Below are positions 32,041 through 38,394 of a stretch of 38,394 bases of DNA, in pieces. The notes beneath the pieces are model-generated. The model worked only from the letters and a program-made list of their open reading frames with translations. It did no database searches and was not told the DNA's origin. This DNA comes from an uncultured Alphaproteobacteria bacterium (GTDB lineage Bacteria > Pseudomonadota > Alphaproteobacteria > Paracaedibacterales > CAITNM01). Location: contig CAIQTY010000051.1 in NCBI GenBank assembly GCA_903874955.1, positions 66,686 through 105,079 on the forward strand, given 5' to 3'. The translations under genes and the position numbers were made by a program. The stretch's first letter is position 1. Each line of letters starts with the position of its first letter.

Positions 32041-32814
32041 ATGAATCCCTTAGCAGCAGTGGGTAGACTGTTTTTAAACTTCATTGGATTAACAGGAAAA
32101 ATTAGTCTGTTTTTTTATAATTCCATTCGTCATGGTTTCAGGCCTCCCTATTATTGGGTGCAGATTTTAAATCAGTTTGTGCAAATTGGCTATTATTCCT
32201 TGCCTGTCGTTGGACTTACGGCCATTTTCACAGGCATGGTTTTAGCCTTGCAAAGTTATACAGGTTTTTCAAGATTTTCAGCGGAAGGTGCTGTTTCTAC
32301 TGTTGTTGTGTTATCAATGACCCGTGAATTAGGACCAGTATTAGCGGGGCTAATGGTGGCAGGCCGTGTAGGGGCATCGATGGCTGCTGAAATTGGTACA
32401 ATGCGAGTCACTGAGCAAATTGATGCTTTAGTGACGCTCTCTGCTAACCCTTACAAGTACCTGATTTTTCCGCGCATCTTAGCTGGTGCTGTTGTTTTAC
32501 CGGTTTTAGTTTTAATAGCAGATATTATCGGCGTGATGGGGGGCTACCTTATCGGGGTTAATGAATTGGGTTTTAATGGTGGAAATTACATGCAACAGAC
32601 CCTGCGGTATTTAGAGTTTTCTGATGTGCAATCCGGCCTTATCAAAGCCACTGTATTTGGCTTATTGATTACGCTTATGGGGTGTTACCATGGTTTTAAT
32701 TCTGGAAGGGGCGCTGAAGGTGTGGGCAGGGCTACAACTAACGCGGTTGTATCCGCATCGATCTTTATTCTATTCATGAATTATGTTCTCACTAGTATTT
32801 TGTTTCAGCGGTAA
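32041..32814 (+). CDS. mlaE: Phospholipid ABC transporter permease MlaE
   Basis: Inner-membrane permease of the Mla/MCE system that moves phospholipids between the inner and outer membranes. Family sequence GYYSLPVVGLTAIFTGMVLA, then SFTREL-like SMTRELGPVLAGLMVAGRVG and EIGTMRVTEQIDAL, with five or so hydrophobic segments, is unmistakable. The ATG at 32041 (MNPLAAVGRL) is preferred on family alignment; one at 32026 adds five residues and is equally possible. mlaF follows after 5 bp. The MCE-domain gene mlaD, often next, is absent here. Confidence 0.95.
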   Translation: MNPLAAVGRLFLNFIGLTGKISLFFYNSIRHGFRPPYYWVQILNQFVQIGYYSLPVVGLTAIFTGMVLALQSYTGFSRFSAEGAVSTVVVLSMTRELGPVLAGLMVAGRVGASMAAEIGTMRVTEQIDALVTLSANPYKYLIFPRILAGAVVLPVLVLIADIIGVMGGYLIGVNELGFNGGNYMQQTLRYLEFSDVQSGLIKATVFGLLITLMGCYHGFNSGRGAEGVGRATTNAVVSASIFILFMNYVLTSILFQR

Positions 32815-32819
32815 AATTT

Positions 32820-33581
32820 ATGTCACAACCGATTATTTCTGTAAAAAATCTTTATAAATCTTTTGGGGATAACCACGTATTAAGAGGAATTAGTCTTGAT
32901 CTGGGAGAAAAAGAATCCCTAGGTATTATAGGCGGTTCTGGTACTGGTAAGTCTGTACTTATTAAATGCATTTTAGGGCTTATTAGCCCTGATAGGGGAG
33001 AAATTCTGATAAACGGCGAGAATATCGTAGGCGCAAGGAGCGCTAAGCGTCAGCAATTGATTCAACCATTTGGGATGTTGTTTCAAGGGGGGGCATTGTT
33101 TGATAGTTTGCCGGTTTGGCATAATATCGCTTTTGGTCTTATTCATGGCCAAAATATGCAAAAAGATAAAGCGCGTAAAATTGCCATGGAGAAACTGGAA
33201 GCAGTGGACCTTGATCTAAATGTTGCAGATATTTTTCCCGCAGAATTATCTGGCGGTATGCAAAAACGCGTTGCCCTAGCAAGAGCAATCGCCACCAATC
33301 CAAAAGTTATTTTTTTTGATGAACCAACAACAGGACTAGACCCGATTGTGAGCGCAACGATTAATGACCTCATCAGAAGATGCGTTAAAGATATTGGCGC
33401 TAGCGCAATTACCATAACCCACGATATGCATTCCTTGCGGATTATCGCAGACCGCGTTGGGCTATTATTTCAAGGAAATTTGATTTGGAATGGCACCGTC
33501 CAAGAAATGGATAGTACTGATAATTTGTATGTCAATCAATTTATTAAAGGGTTGCCGCACGGGCCATTTACCGATGGCTAA
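32820..33581 (+). CDS. mlaF: Phospholipid ABC transporter ATPase MlaF
   Basis: ATP-binding subunit paired with MlaE. Walker A GGSGTGKSV, Q-loop region PFGMLFQGGALFDSL, ABC signature LSGGMQKRVALARAIA, Walker B VIFFDEPTTGLDP and switch His in TITHDM are all intact. 253 aa is typical. It lies 5 bp after mlaE, and its stop overlaps the radA start by 8 bp, giving a compact mlaE-mlaF-radA unit. Confidence 0.96.
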   Translation: MSQPIISVKNLYKSFGDNHVLRGISLDLGEKESLGIIGGSGTGKSVLIKCILGLISPDRGEILINGENIVGARSAKRQQLIQPFGMLFQGGALFDSLPVWHNIAFGLIHGQNMQKDKARKIAMEKLEAVDLDLNVADIFPAELSGGMQKRVALARAIATNPKVIFFDEPTTGLDPIVSATINDLIRRCVKDIGASAITITHDMHSLRIIADRVGLLFQGNLIWNGTVQEMDSTDNLYVNQFIKGLPHGPFTDG

Positions 33582-34926
33582 GGTGGCCGTTCGCTTTATT
33601 TGCCAAGTTTGCGGCACTTCCCATAACCGATGGAATGGAAAATGCGAAGGATGCGGAGAATGGAATACCCTGGTTGAAGAAGTGGTAGAAAAACATCGAG
33701 CTTTGGTTGCTTCAGCCAGTGCACCCATTCCAAGCCTTTATACGATAGATGATCCAACCCTTGTCGATTTAACGAAGGTTCGTTATAGCACATCATTCGG
33801 TGAATTTAACCGAGTGTGCGGTGGTGGAATTGTTCCGGGTTCGGTAATTTTGGTAGGGGGTGACCCTGGAATTGGTAAATCAACCTTATTACTGCAAATA
33901 GCCTGTGATGTATCAGGGCATACTCCTTGCTTATATTTATCAGGGGAAGAATCGGTACAACAACTGCAAATGCGCGCGAAGCGGGTTGGGGTAAAGGCTG
34001 AGCATCTTCAAATTGGTAGTTGCACAAGCCTTGAGGAAATTCAAAATCTGCTGGCTCGCCATAAGAATACTAAGTTATTGGTGGTGGACTCCATTCAAAC
34101 CATTAGTTCCGATGCCTTAGAAGCTGCAGCAGGTTCCGTAAGTCAAGTTAGGGCTTGTTCTCAAAGCCTAATTCATTTGGCAAAAAAACAAGGGATTTCC
34201 GTCATTTTAGTTGGGCACGTAACCAAGGAAGGCACTATTGCAGGCCCAAGGGTTTTAGAACACATGGTCGATACTGTGCTGTATTTTGAAGGCGAGCGCC
34301 ACTATGATTTTCGTATTTTAAGGGCGGTTAAAAATCGATTTGGGGCAACGAACGAGATTGGTTTGTTTGCCATGGAACAGCATGGATTGGCTGAAGTTAC
34401 TAACCCATCTGCCTTGTTTTTGTCAGATCGAGCTCAAGGAATAAGTGGTACGGCAGTGTTCGCTGGTATTGAAGGAACGCGTCCGGTTTTATGTGAAATT
34501 CAAGCCTTGGTTTCAAAAAGTTATTTGGGCATGCCAAGACGCACTACCGTAGGTTGGGATTCAGCGCGTTTAGCCATGATCTTGGCCGTTCTTGAGAGCC
34601 GCGCTGGATTTACTTTTGGCAGTATGGATGTTTATTTGAATGTGGTCGGGGGGCTTAAAATTAATGAACCTGCAGCTGACTTGGCCGTGGCGGCTGCACT
34701 TATTTCAGCAATTATCAATAAGCCGATTAATCCATCCTATGTATTTTTTGGGGAAATTGGTTTAGGTGGGGAGGTTCGCCCCGTTCACCAAACCGAAGCA
34801 CGCCTTAAAGAAGCCGAAAAACTTGGTTTTCTTAAAGCATTGTGTGCGCAAAAAAAAGGCGTTGAAACGTCGTTGCCTATTGCTCGTCTTGAACTTCTAA
34901 AAGATCTATCAAGGCAATTGGCGTAA
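33574..34926 (+). CDS. radA: DNA repair protein RadA (Sms)
   Basis: RecA-like ATPase and helicase promoting branch migration in homologous recombination. N-terminal zinc finger Cys10, Cys13, Cys24, Cys27 (ICQVCGTSHNRW, GKCEGCGEW). RecA-fold core with Walker A VGGDPGIGKST near 94-104 and the RadA-specific KNRFGATNEIGLF. C-terminal Lon-like domain includes GSMDVYLNVVGGLKINEPAA and GEIGLGGEVRPV. The ATG at 33574 (450 aa) is chosen because it places the zinc finger at the N-terminus as in the family; an upstream in-frame ATG at 33490 would lie inside mlaF. Confidence 0.97.
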   Translation: MAKVAVRFICQVCGTSHNRWNGKCEGCGEWNTLVEEVVEKHRALVASASAPIPSLYTIDDPTLVDLTKVRYSTSFGEFNRVCGGGIVPGSVILVGGDPGIGKSTLLLQIACDVSGHTPCLYLSGEESVQQLQMRAKRVGVKAEHLQIGSCTSLEEIQNLLARHKNTKLLVVDSIQTISSDALEAAAGSVSQVRACSQSLIHLAKKQGISVILVGHVTKEGTIAGPRVLEHMVDTVLYFEGERHYDFRILRAVKNRFGATNEIGLFAMEQHGLAEVTNPSALFLSDRAQGISGTAVFAGIEGTRPVLCEIQALVSKSYLGMPRRTTVGWDSARLAMILAVLESRAGFTFGSMDVYLNVVGGLKINEPAADLAVAAALISAIINKPINPSYVFFGEIGLGGEVRPVHQTEARLKEAEKLGFLKALCAQKKGVETSLPIARLELLKDLSRQLA

Positions 34927-34936
34927 AATTACGATT

Positions 34937-34951
34937 TACTAGATTCTAGTA
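34937..34951. repeat. 15-bp perfect palindrome after radA
   Basis: TACTAGA-T-TCTAGTA, exact arms around one central base, 10 bp past the radA stop. The stretch ACTAGATTCTAGTAGTCT resembles the central part of the element at 2971 (ACTATAGATTCTATAGTCT), so it may be a remnant of the same repeat family. Confidence 0.45.
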
Positions 34952-35033
34952 GTCTTTGAGGTGAGGAGCATCGATCAGATGGAAACCCGAATTATGGCTA
35001 TTGTTTATCAAGGAGAAAATTAGAAATGATAAA

Positions 35034-35252
35034 CTAAGAATCGTAGATTTCACGTCGATGTGCGACTTCTATCGCGATAATTGTGCAAGTGTTATCTTCA
35101 ATATCAGCAATAACCCGGTAGTTGCCGATACGAAAGGACCAATAACCATCAAGATCTCTCTTAAGAAGTTTTGCATACTCCTTGGGTTTAGAATGTTTCA
35201 ATACGCGATTTTCAAAAAAATTGATGATTCGTTTTTGGTCTGCATTGGACAA
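35034..35252 (-). CDS. RelE/ParE-family toxin, N-terminus possibly damaged
   Basis: RelE-type toxins cleave mRNA on the ribosome (ParE members target gyrase). Family features: QKRIINFFENRVLK, a core DLDGYWSFRIGNYRVIADIE, and the end EVAHRREIYDS. The usual protein is 85-95 aa. The TTG start at 35252 gives only 72 aa. The same frame continues upstream as FAAKFDKKFDR, a proper first helix, to a TAA at 35289-35291, with no ordinary start codon. A one-base shift near that stop would join it to a TTG in another frame just after the antitoxin. This suggests a frameshifted, perhaps inactive toxin, or a start I cannot identify. It follows its antitoxin. Confidence 0.72.
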   Translation of the reverse strand: MSNADQKRIINFFENRVLKHSKPKEYAKLLKRDLDGYWSFRIGNYRVIADIEDNTCTIIAIEVAHRREIYDS

Positions 35253-35302
35253 GCGATCAAATTTTTTATCAAACTTTGCAGCAAAGAGTTAGAGACCAAC
35301 TT

Positions 35303-35527
35303 TTAGTCAAGACTGTGCCTCTGTTTTATCTCCTCAAGGGTGTAAGTTTTTAGGGTTCCCTTGCGCTTTTGTTCCTCATATTCTGCGATGGCTTGATAGG
35401 TACTTTCATGTTTATCCAAATATTGGGCAAGGGCTTCTTTTACATAAAAGCTTTTTGGGCGCTTGGTTTGTAGTGCCAGAGCTGACAAACGGTTGTCTAA
35501 ATCTTTAGGTAAACGAACTCCCAACAT
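35303..35527 (-). CDS. Ribbon-helix-helix antitoxin (RelB/CopG-like)
   Basis: Antitoxin and probable autorepressor of the pair with the RelE-like toxin that follows. N-terminal ribbon-helix-helix: MLGVRLPKDLDNRLSALALQ, then RPKSFYVKEALAQYL. The C-terminal part, which should wrap the toxin, is charged (AEYEEQKRKGTLKTYTLEEI). The ATG at 35527 gives 74 aa; a TTG four codons earlier is also in frame. The antitoxin-first order is standard. Confidence 0.88.
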   Translation of the reverse strand: MLGVRLPKDLDNRLSALALQTKRPKSFYVKEALAQYLDKHESTYQAIAEYEEQKRKGTLKTYTLEEIKQRHSLD

Positions 35528-35704
35528 CTTTATTCTCAATTAAAAGCATAGCTAAGTTTGAGTATATCAAAAAGAAAATGTTTTACAAGTTAAAAGTGTT
35601 AAACATATTTGACATTCTAGACCTTAGCCATTTTTTAATTTCAGGATATAAAGATTTAAGTTTTAGTCTCGCTTCGTCAATGTGCCTTATGCGTCGATTT
35701 ATTT

Positions 35705-35977
35705 TTAAAAGTTTGTGTTGTCCGTGTCTGTAGACAATTTTTCTTCTATCTGTTTGATCCATTTTTGCATGCACTCAAGAGGGATATCATCGATGTTTAG
35801 TTTGTACACCTCGTCTAAACCGGATTGTAATTTTTGCGTCATCTGATGTAACTTTATTTTTTGTTCGGCAACTTTAACGATTTTATCATTTTGTTTTTTT
35901 TCTTCCGCTTCATGAAGCGTTTGATCTAGAACGTGCTGGATGTGCGGTATTTCTGTGCTTAAAAGGTGATGAGTCAT
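35705..35977 (-). CDS. Small helical protein, unknown
   Basis: A 90-residue product, no family recognised: highly charged, Lys/Gln/Glu-rich, with heptad-like pattern (DQTLHEAEEKKQNDKIVKVA) and one Cys. No signal peptide. ATG at 35977 lies in AT-rich DNA upstream of the antitoxin, same strand, about 177 bp from it. A second short frame (35583-35774) overlaps its 3' end. Coding status is uncertain but composition is protein-like. Confidence 0.45.
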   Translation of the reverse strand: MTHHLLSTEIPHIQHVLDQTLHEAEEKKQNDKIVKVAEQKIKLHQMTQKLQSGLDEVYKLNIDDIPLECMQKWIKQIEEKLSTDTDNTNF

Positions 35978-36202
35978 AATGCGTTCCTTATATGTTTCTA
36001 TTAAAAAATATTACCATACCAAAAAATAAAGCCCCTACTTTAGCAATATCCCAAACTATTTAGTTCAAATTTTATTGGAAAAAGAATCGGTATTTAAGGG
36101 TTTATAAAAAACTTTTAGCGCCCCCTAAATCAACATAAAATATTTTAAAATAATAAAATATAAACATTAAGTTGCAAAATAGCAAAGCTTTTAAAAAATA
36201 TA

Positions 36203-36230
36203 TTGAAAAAAAAGTATTAACACATATAAC
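36203..36230 (+). promoter_or_regulatory. Probable sigma-70 promoter for the large exported orphan
   Basis: TTGAAA and TATAAC, each 5 of 6 to consensus or nearly so, are 16 bp apart. The predicted transcription start near 36237 leaves a ~38-nt leader containing GAGGAG before the ATG at 36275. Confidence 0.6.
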
Positions 36231-36274
36231 TATGCTAAGTCTTTTTTAACTTAATTAATTACCGAGGAGAAAAT

Positions 36275-37810
36275 ATGTTACATAAGATTGTTGTTTTGGG
36301 GTTGTTTGGTTTAGTTCAGGCATTTTCGAACATGGCGATGGATAAAATTAATGGGTGGAATGTTAAAAGAAACACTAAATTTAATCTTAACCCGACAGAT
36401 TATGAAGTTGACGATTATACTGACTCTATTAACGATGAGCTTTCAAAAAAACCTTCTGAACAGGTTGCAACTGAAGATCAAAAAGAACAGATAGCAAAGG
36501 CGATTTTTGGAACATCCATTATTAGTGGGGATTTGCAGCAAATTCGCTATCGTCAGTATCAGCTTGAAGGAGATCATGCTAATCATTTTAGGTCGATTCA
36601 GATCTTGGAGAATACTTCAATTTATTTTGCACGTTGTATTTTTCAAAAAGATTTAACGTTACTTGATCAAGATGATGACATTCTTCAAGCTATTTTATTA
36701 AATCTAATTGAAGGTATTACGCAAGCGCAGGAAGACCTTATAATACTTGAGAATTATACTAGAATAGATTCAAATAAGCTTGCTAAATGGTTTGTTGAAG
36801 TGCTTAAAAACCACCAAGCTGGTGTAACGACATTGATTGATGATGCGAAAAAGTTTGTTGAACAAGATTCTTATAATGATTTAGGTTATTCTCCTTTTAA
36901 AAGAAGATTTCCAGCGGCTTTTGGTGACTCCCAGAGGGCGAATTTTCCAGAAAATATCGTAACTCTATTAAAAGTCGCTAACGTTGGTATAGATACATTA
37001 TTTGATGCATTTACTTCAGACTCTCTCAGAGAAATCCTTCTTATACAGGGCCTTAAAAGAACATTAGAGGGCTATAATGGTTATGATGTTGATCTCTATG
37101 ATTCTTCATCAAATTCCATAAAACAATTTTACCAAAAAGTTAAAGATTCCCATCGTAATTTTGTGGGAGTTATTCGTTCTAATGATTTTGTTAGTATAAT
37201 CTCTGTGGAAAAACAAAGGTTTCATTTTGAGGGAAGACAAACCTGGAGTATTGAAGCAGTTAATCTGGATGGCAATTTCGATAGCGGAACAAATGATGTA
37301 CTTGATGAATTTTTGAAATGTTTAAGTGACGATGATATTAATCATAAAACATTTTTAGGTTCATGTTCTTCTTCCAAAGCTTGGAAACTTCTTTCAAGAA
37401 ACAGACGGGCAGCAATGTTAGCGGAAGTTTGTGGGGGTAGTGATCCTCGTGACTTGATGATGATTGAGCAAGGGGTTTTGGAACAAAAAATTGACGATTT
37501 TTCTTGTCAATTAAACGCTTTTATTAGCGATATGTATGGTTTTTACCAAGCCGAATCTGCAAACTATCCGAAGTTTGCTGCAATAATCCGCAATACATAC
37601 GCGTCAACAGAAGCACTTCGAAATGCTTTGGAATATGCAAGGGTAACAGAAGAAGCGGATGATTTAGTCTATAGATTTGATGAGTATAAGAGAACAGGTA
37701 GTATCGTTCACTCGAGGTTTTCTGTTCAGCCTATTCCGACTATGGATTTTGATTGGGATGTTTATGATGCAGATAATAAAAGAATAAATGGACCACATGC
37801 TGATTATTGA
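36275..37810 (+). CDS. Large exported protein of unknown function
   Basis: Signal peptide MLHKIVVLGLFGLVQAFSNM, with cleavage probably near Ala16-Asn19, then ~490 residues without any family I recognise. The mature part is mostly helical and acidic, with an Asp/Tyr-rich N-terminal segment (TDYEVDDYTDSIND), several Cys (ARCIFQ, LKCLSDD, GSCSSS, EVCGGS, SCQLN) and a C-terminal tail with DFDWDVYDADNKR. No transmembrane segment after the signal peptide, no nuclease, protease or repeat motif seen. It has its own promoter, a strong ribosome-binding site and a strong terminator, so it is a single-gene unit. A secreted or periplasmic role in host association is possible but only inference. Confidence 0.8.
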   Translation: MLHKIVVLGLFGLVQAFSNMAMDKINGWNVKRNTKFNLNPTDYEVDDYTDSINDELSKKPSEQVATEDQKEQIAKAIFGTSIISGDLQQIRYRQYQLEGDHANHFRSIQILENTSIYFARCIFQKDLTLLDQDDDILQAILLNLIEGITQAQEDLIILENYTRIDSNKLAKWFVEVLKNHQAGVTTLIDDAKKFVEQDSYNDLGYSPFKRRFPAAFGDSQRANFPENIVTLLKVANVGIDTLFDAFTSDSLREILLIQGLKRTLEGYNGYDVDLYDSSSNSIKQFYQKVKDSHRNFVGVIRSNDFVSIISVEKQRFHFEGRQTWSIEAVNLDGNFDSGTNDVLDEFLKCLSDDDINHKTFLGSCSSSKAWKLLSRNRRAAMLAEVCGGSDPRDLMMIEQGVLEQKIDDFSCQLNAFISDMYGFYQAESANYPKFAAIIRNTYASTEALRNALEYARVTEEADDLVYRFDEYKRTGSIVHSRFSVQPIPTMDFDWDVYDADNKRINGPHADY

Positions 37811-37862
37811 TTGACCGTGCTGCAGGCTGGCCACTAAGTTAAATACTGAAATTAAATACATT

Positions 37863-37907
37863 AAAAATAGTACAGGCAAAGTCGTATTTTCCTGTACTAT
37901 TTTTTTA
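37863..37907 (+). terminator. Rho-independent terminator after the exported orphan
   Basis: AAAAATAGTACAGG pairs perfectly with CCTGTACTATTTTT across a 14-nt loop, and the 3' arm runs into a run of T. It is also symmetrical enough to work leftward. Confidence 0.9.
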
Positions 37908-37988
37908 TTGATGGTTATTTATCCTATTTTCTGTAAATTTTGGGGCTATCTGTGCGGTCTGCATCGCGAAAATATAGCTCCGTTTTTC

Positions 37989-38081
37989 TGGATCCTAGGC
38001 TCTAGCCTTGGAAAACTGCTTGGTTTTTTCCCTCTAGTTTCTCTATGGCTTGACCATAGAGTCCAGTGAGTAAGATCATTT
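37989..38081 (+). repeat. Dispersed double-hairpin element, copy 2
   Basis: Same layout and orientation as the copy at 2971: TGGATC, hairpin CCTAGGCT-CT-AGCCTTGG with one mismatch, linker GGAAAACT, a TCTAGT tract, hairpin CTCTATGG-CTTGA-CCATAGAG, TCCA, then CAGTG.GTAA.ATC..ATTT. The stems differ from copy 1 yet remain paired. It lies between the exported orphan's terminator and the 3' end of the last gene. Confidence 0.7.
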
Positions 38082-38109
38082 ATCTGGAATTTGTTGAAAT
38101 TGGTATTAG

Positions 38110-38394
38110 CTACTGAGCAGCAGGAGCATTAGCAGCTCGTTGAGCAATGATTTTGTCTTTAAAGTCTCTGATTTCATCCTGTTTAGCAGATGCTTTTGCT
38201 TCTAAATCTGCAAGAGAAACTTGCATTGCTTTTAAGCTTGCTTGCAGTTTACTGTTAGGATCTTGCGTAGCTTTCAAAGCGCTGATTCTTGCACGCAGTG
38301 GAGCAAGTCTTTTGATTTTCTCTTGGACAAGATCCCCAGCATCATCGGCGCCAGGTGCTGCTGCTGGTAATGCAGCAATATAGTCCTGCAAAGA
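38110..38394 (-). CDS. C-terminal part of an Ala-rich coiled-coil protein (5' end outside window)
   Basis: The frame is open through the right edge, so only the last ~94 residues are seen; a TTG at 38391 is not a convincing start. The sequence is Ala/Lys/Leu-rich with clear heptads (LAPLRARISALKATQ, then SLADLEAKASAKQDEIRDFK), ending APAAQ. No family recognised. With the left-edge gene it makes two coiled-coil proteins flanking the window; they share style but not obvious sequence. Confidence 0.7.
   Translation of the reverse strand, partial: SLQDYIAALPAAAPGADDAGDLVQEKIKRLAPLRARISALKATQDPNSKLQASLKAMQVSLADLEAKASAKQDEIRDFKDKIIAQRAANAPAAQ

Noticed and set aside
35001..35306. 101-codon plus-strand frame
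   Set aside because: Antisense to the RelE-like gene; the minus strand has the family motifs.
35583..35774. 63-codon Lys/Arg-rich minus-strand frame
   Set aside because: Overlaps the end of the 35705-35977 frame, is very basic as random AT-rich frames often are, and has no supporting signals.
35034..37810. Toxin-antitoxin pair plus orphan genes as a defence island or prophage
   Set aside because: No integrase, phage structural gene, restriction or known defence domain is visible, and there are no attachment-type direct repeats at the edges.

Overview
The window is AT-rich alphaproteobacterial chromosome, about 38 kb. The gene content points to a Holosporales-like, host-associated lineage (inference). 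It combines an ffh-rpsP-rimM operon, ntrY-ntrX-trkA, intracellular PHB depolymerase, the kdsA and mlaEF outer-membrane genes, flagellar hook genes, several exported proteins with no recognisable family, and dispersed palindromic repeats. No rRNA, tRNA, CRISPR array, insertion sequence or prophage was seen.

Layout. (1) 1-1494: 3' part of a long coiled-coil protein, ending at a terminator shared with nrdB. (2) 1547-5341: a leftward nrdA-nrdB ribonucleotide reductase unit. It is preceded by a clear promoter and a cobalamin riboswitch, and its two genes are separated by about 450 bp holding several palindromic repeat elements. (3) 5505-8155: a DksA-family gene convergent with ffh-rpsP-rimM. (4) 8379-11751: an exported protein with a poly(ADP-ribose) glycohydrolase-like macrodomain fold and a degraded active site, then PHB depolymerase and a SCO1-type copper protein. 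(5) 11848-15021: hook genes fliK-flgD-flgE. (6) 15140-20180: a lysine-rich exported repeat protein, biotin ligase, a TspO gene with a damaged 5' end, RNase E, a small exported protein and LolA. (7) 20199-24786: the ntrY-ntrX-trkA operon. (8) 24908-28621: fumarylacetoacetase, then a PAS histidine kinase next to an unusual protein joining a Cro/CI helix-turn-helix to a response-regulator receiver. (9) 28629-31039: two exported proteins, one unknown and one a trypsin/PDZ protease. (10) 31102-34926: kdsA divergent from mlaE-mlaF-radA. (11) 35034-38394: a relBE-type toxin-antitoxin pair whose toxin start looks damaged, a large exported orphan protein with its own promoter and terminator, and the 3' end of another coiled-coil gene.

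Most notable observations: (a) a cobalamin riboswitch controlling the B12-independent class I reductase; (b) two diverged copies, about 35 kb apart, of a ~75-95 bp element whose loops and linkers are conserved while the stems change in a compensatory way; (c) an exported PARG-like domain whose catalytic Glu pair reads Gln-Glu-Val; (d) an XRE-receiver fusion regulator paired with a soluble PAS kinase; (e) five cysteines in the exposed part of the hook protein. All functional calls rest on reading motifs by eye; no database search was run.
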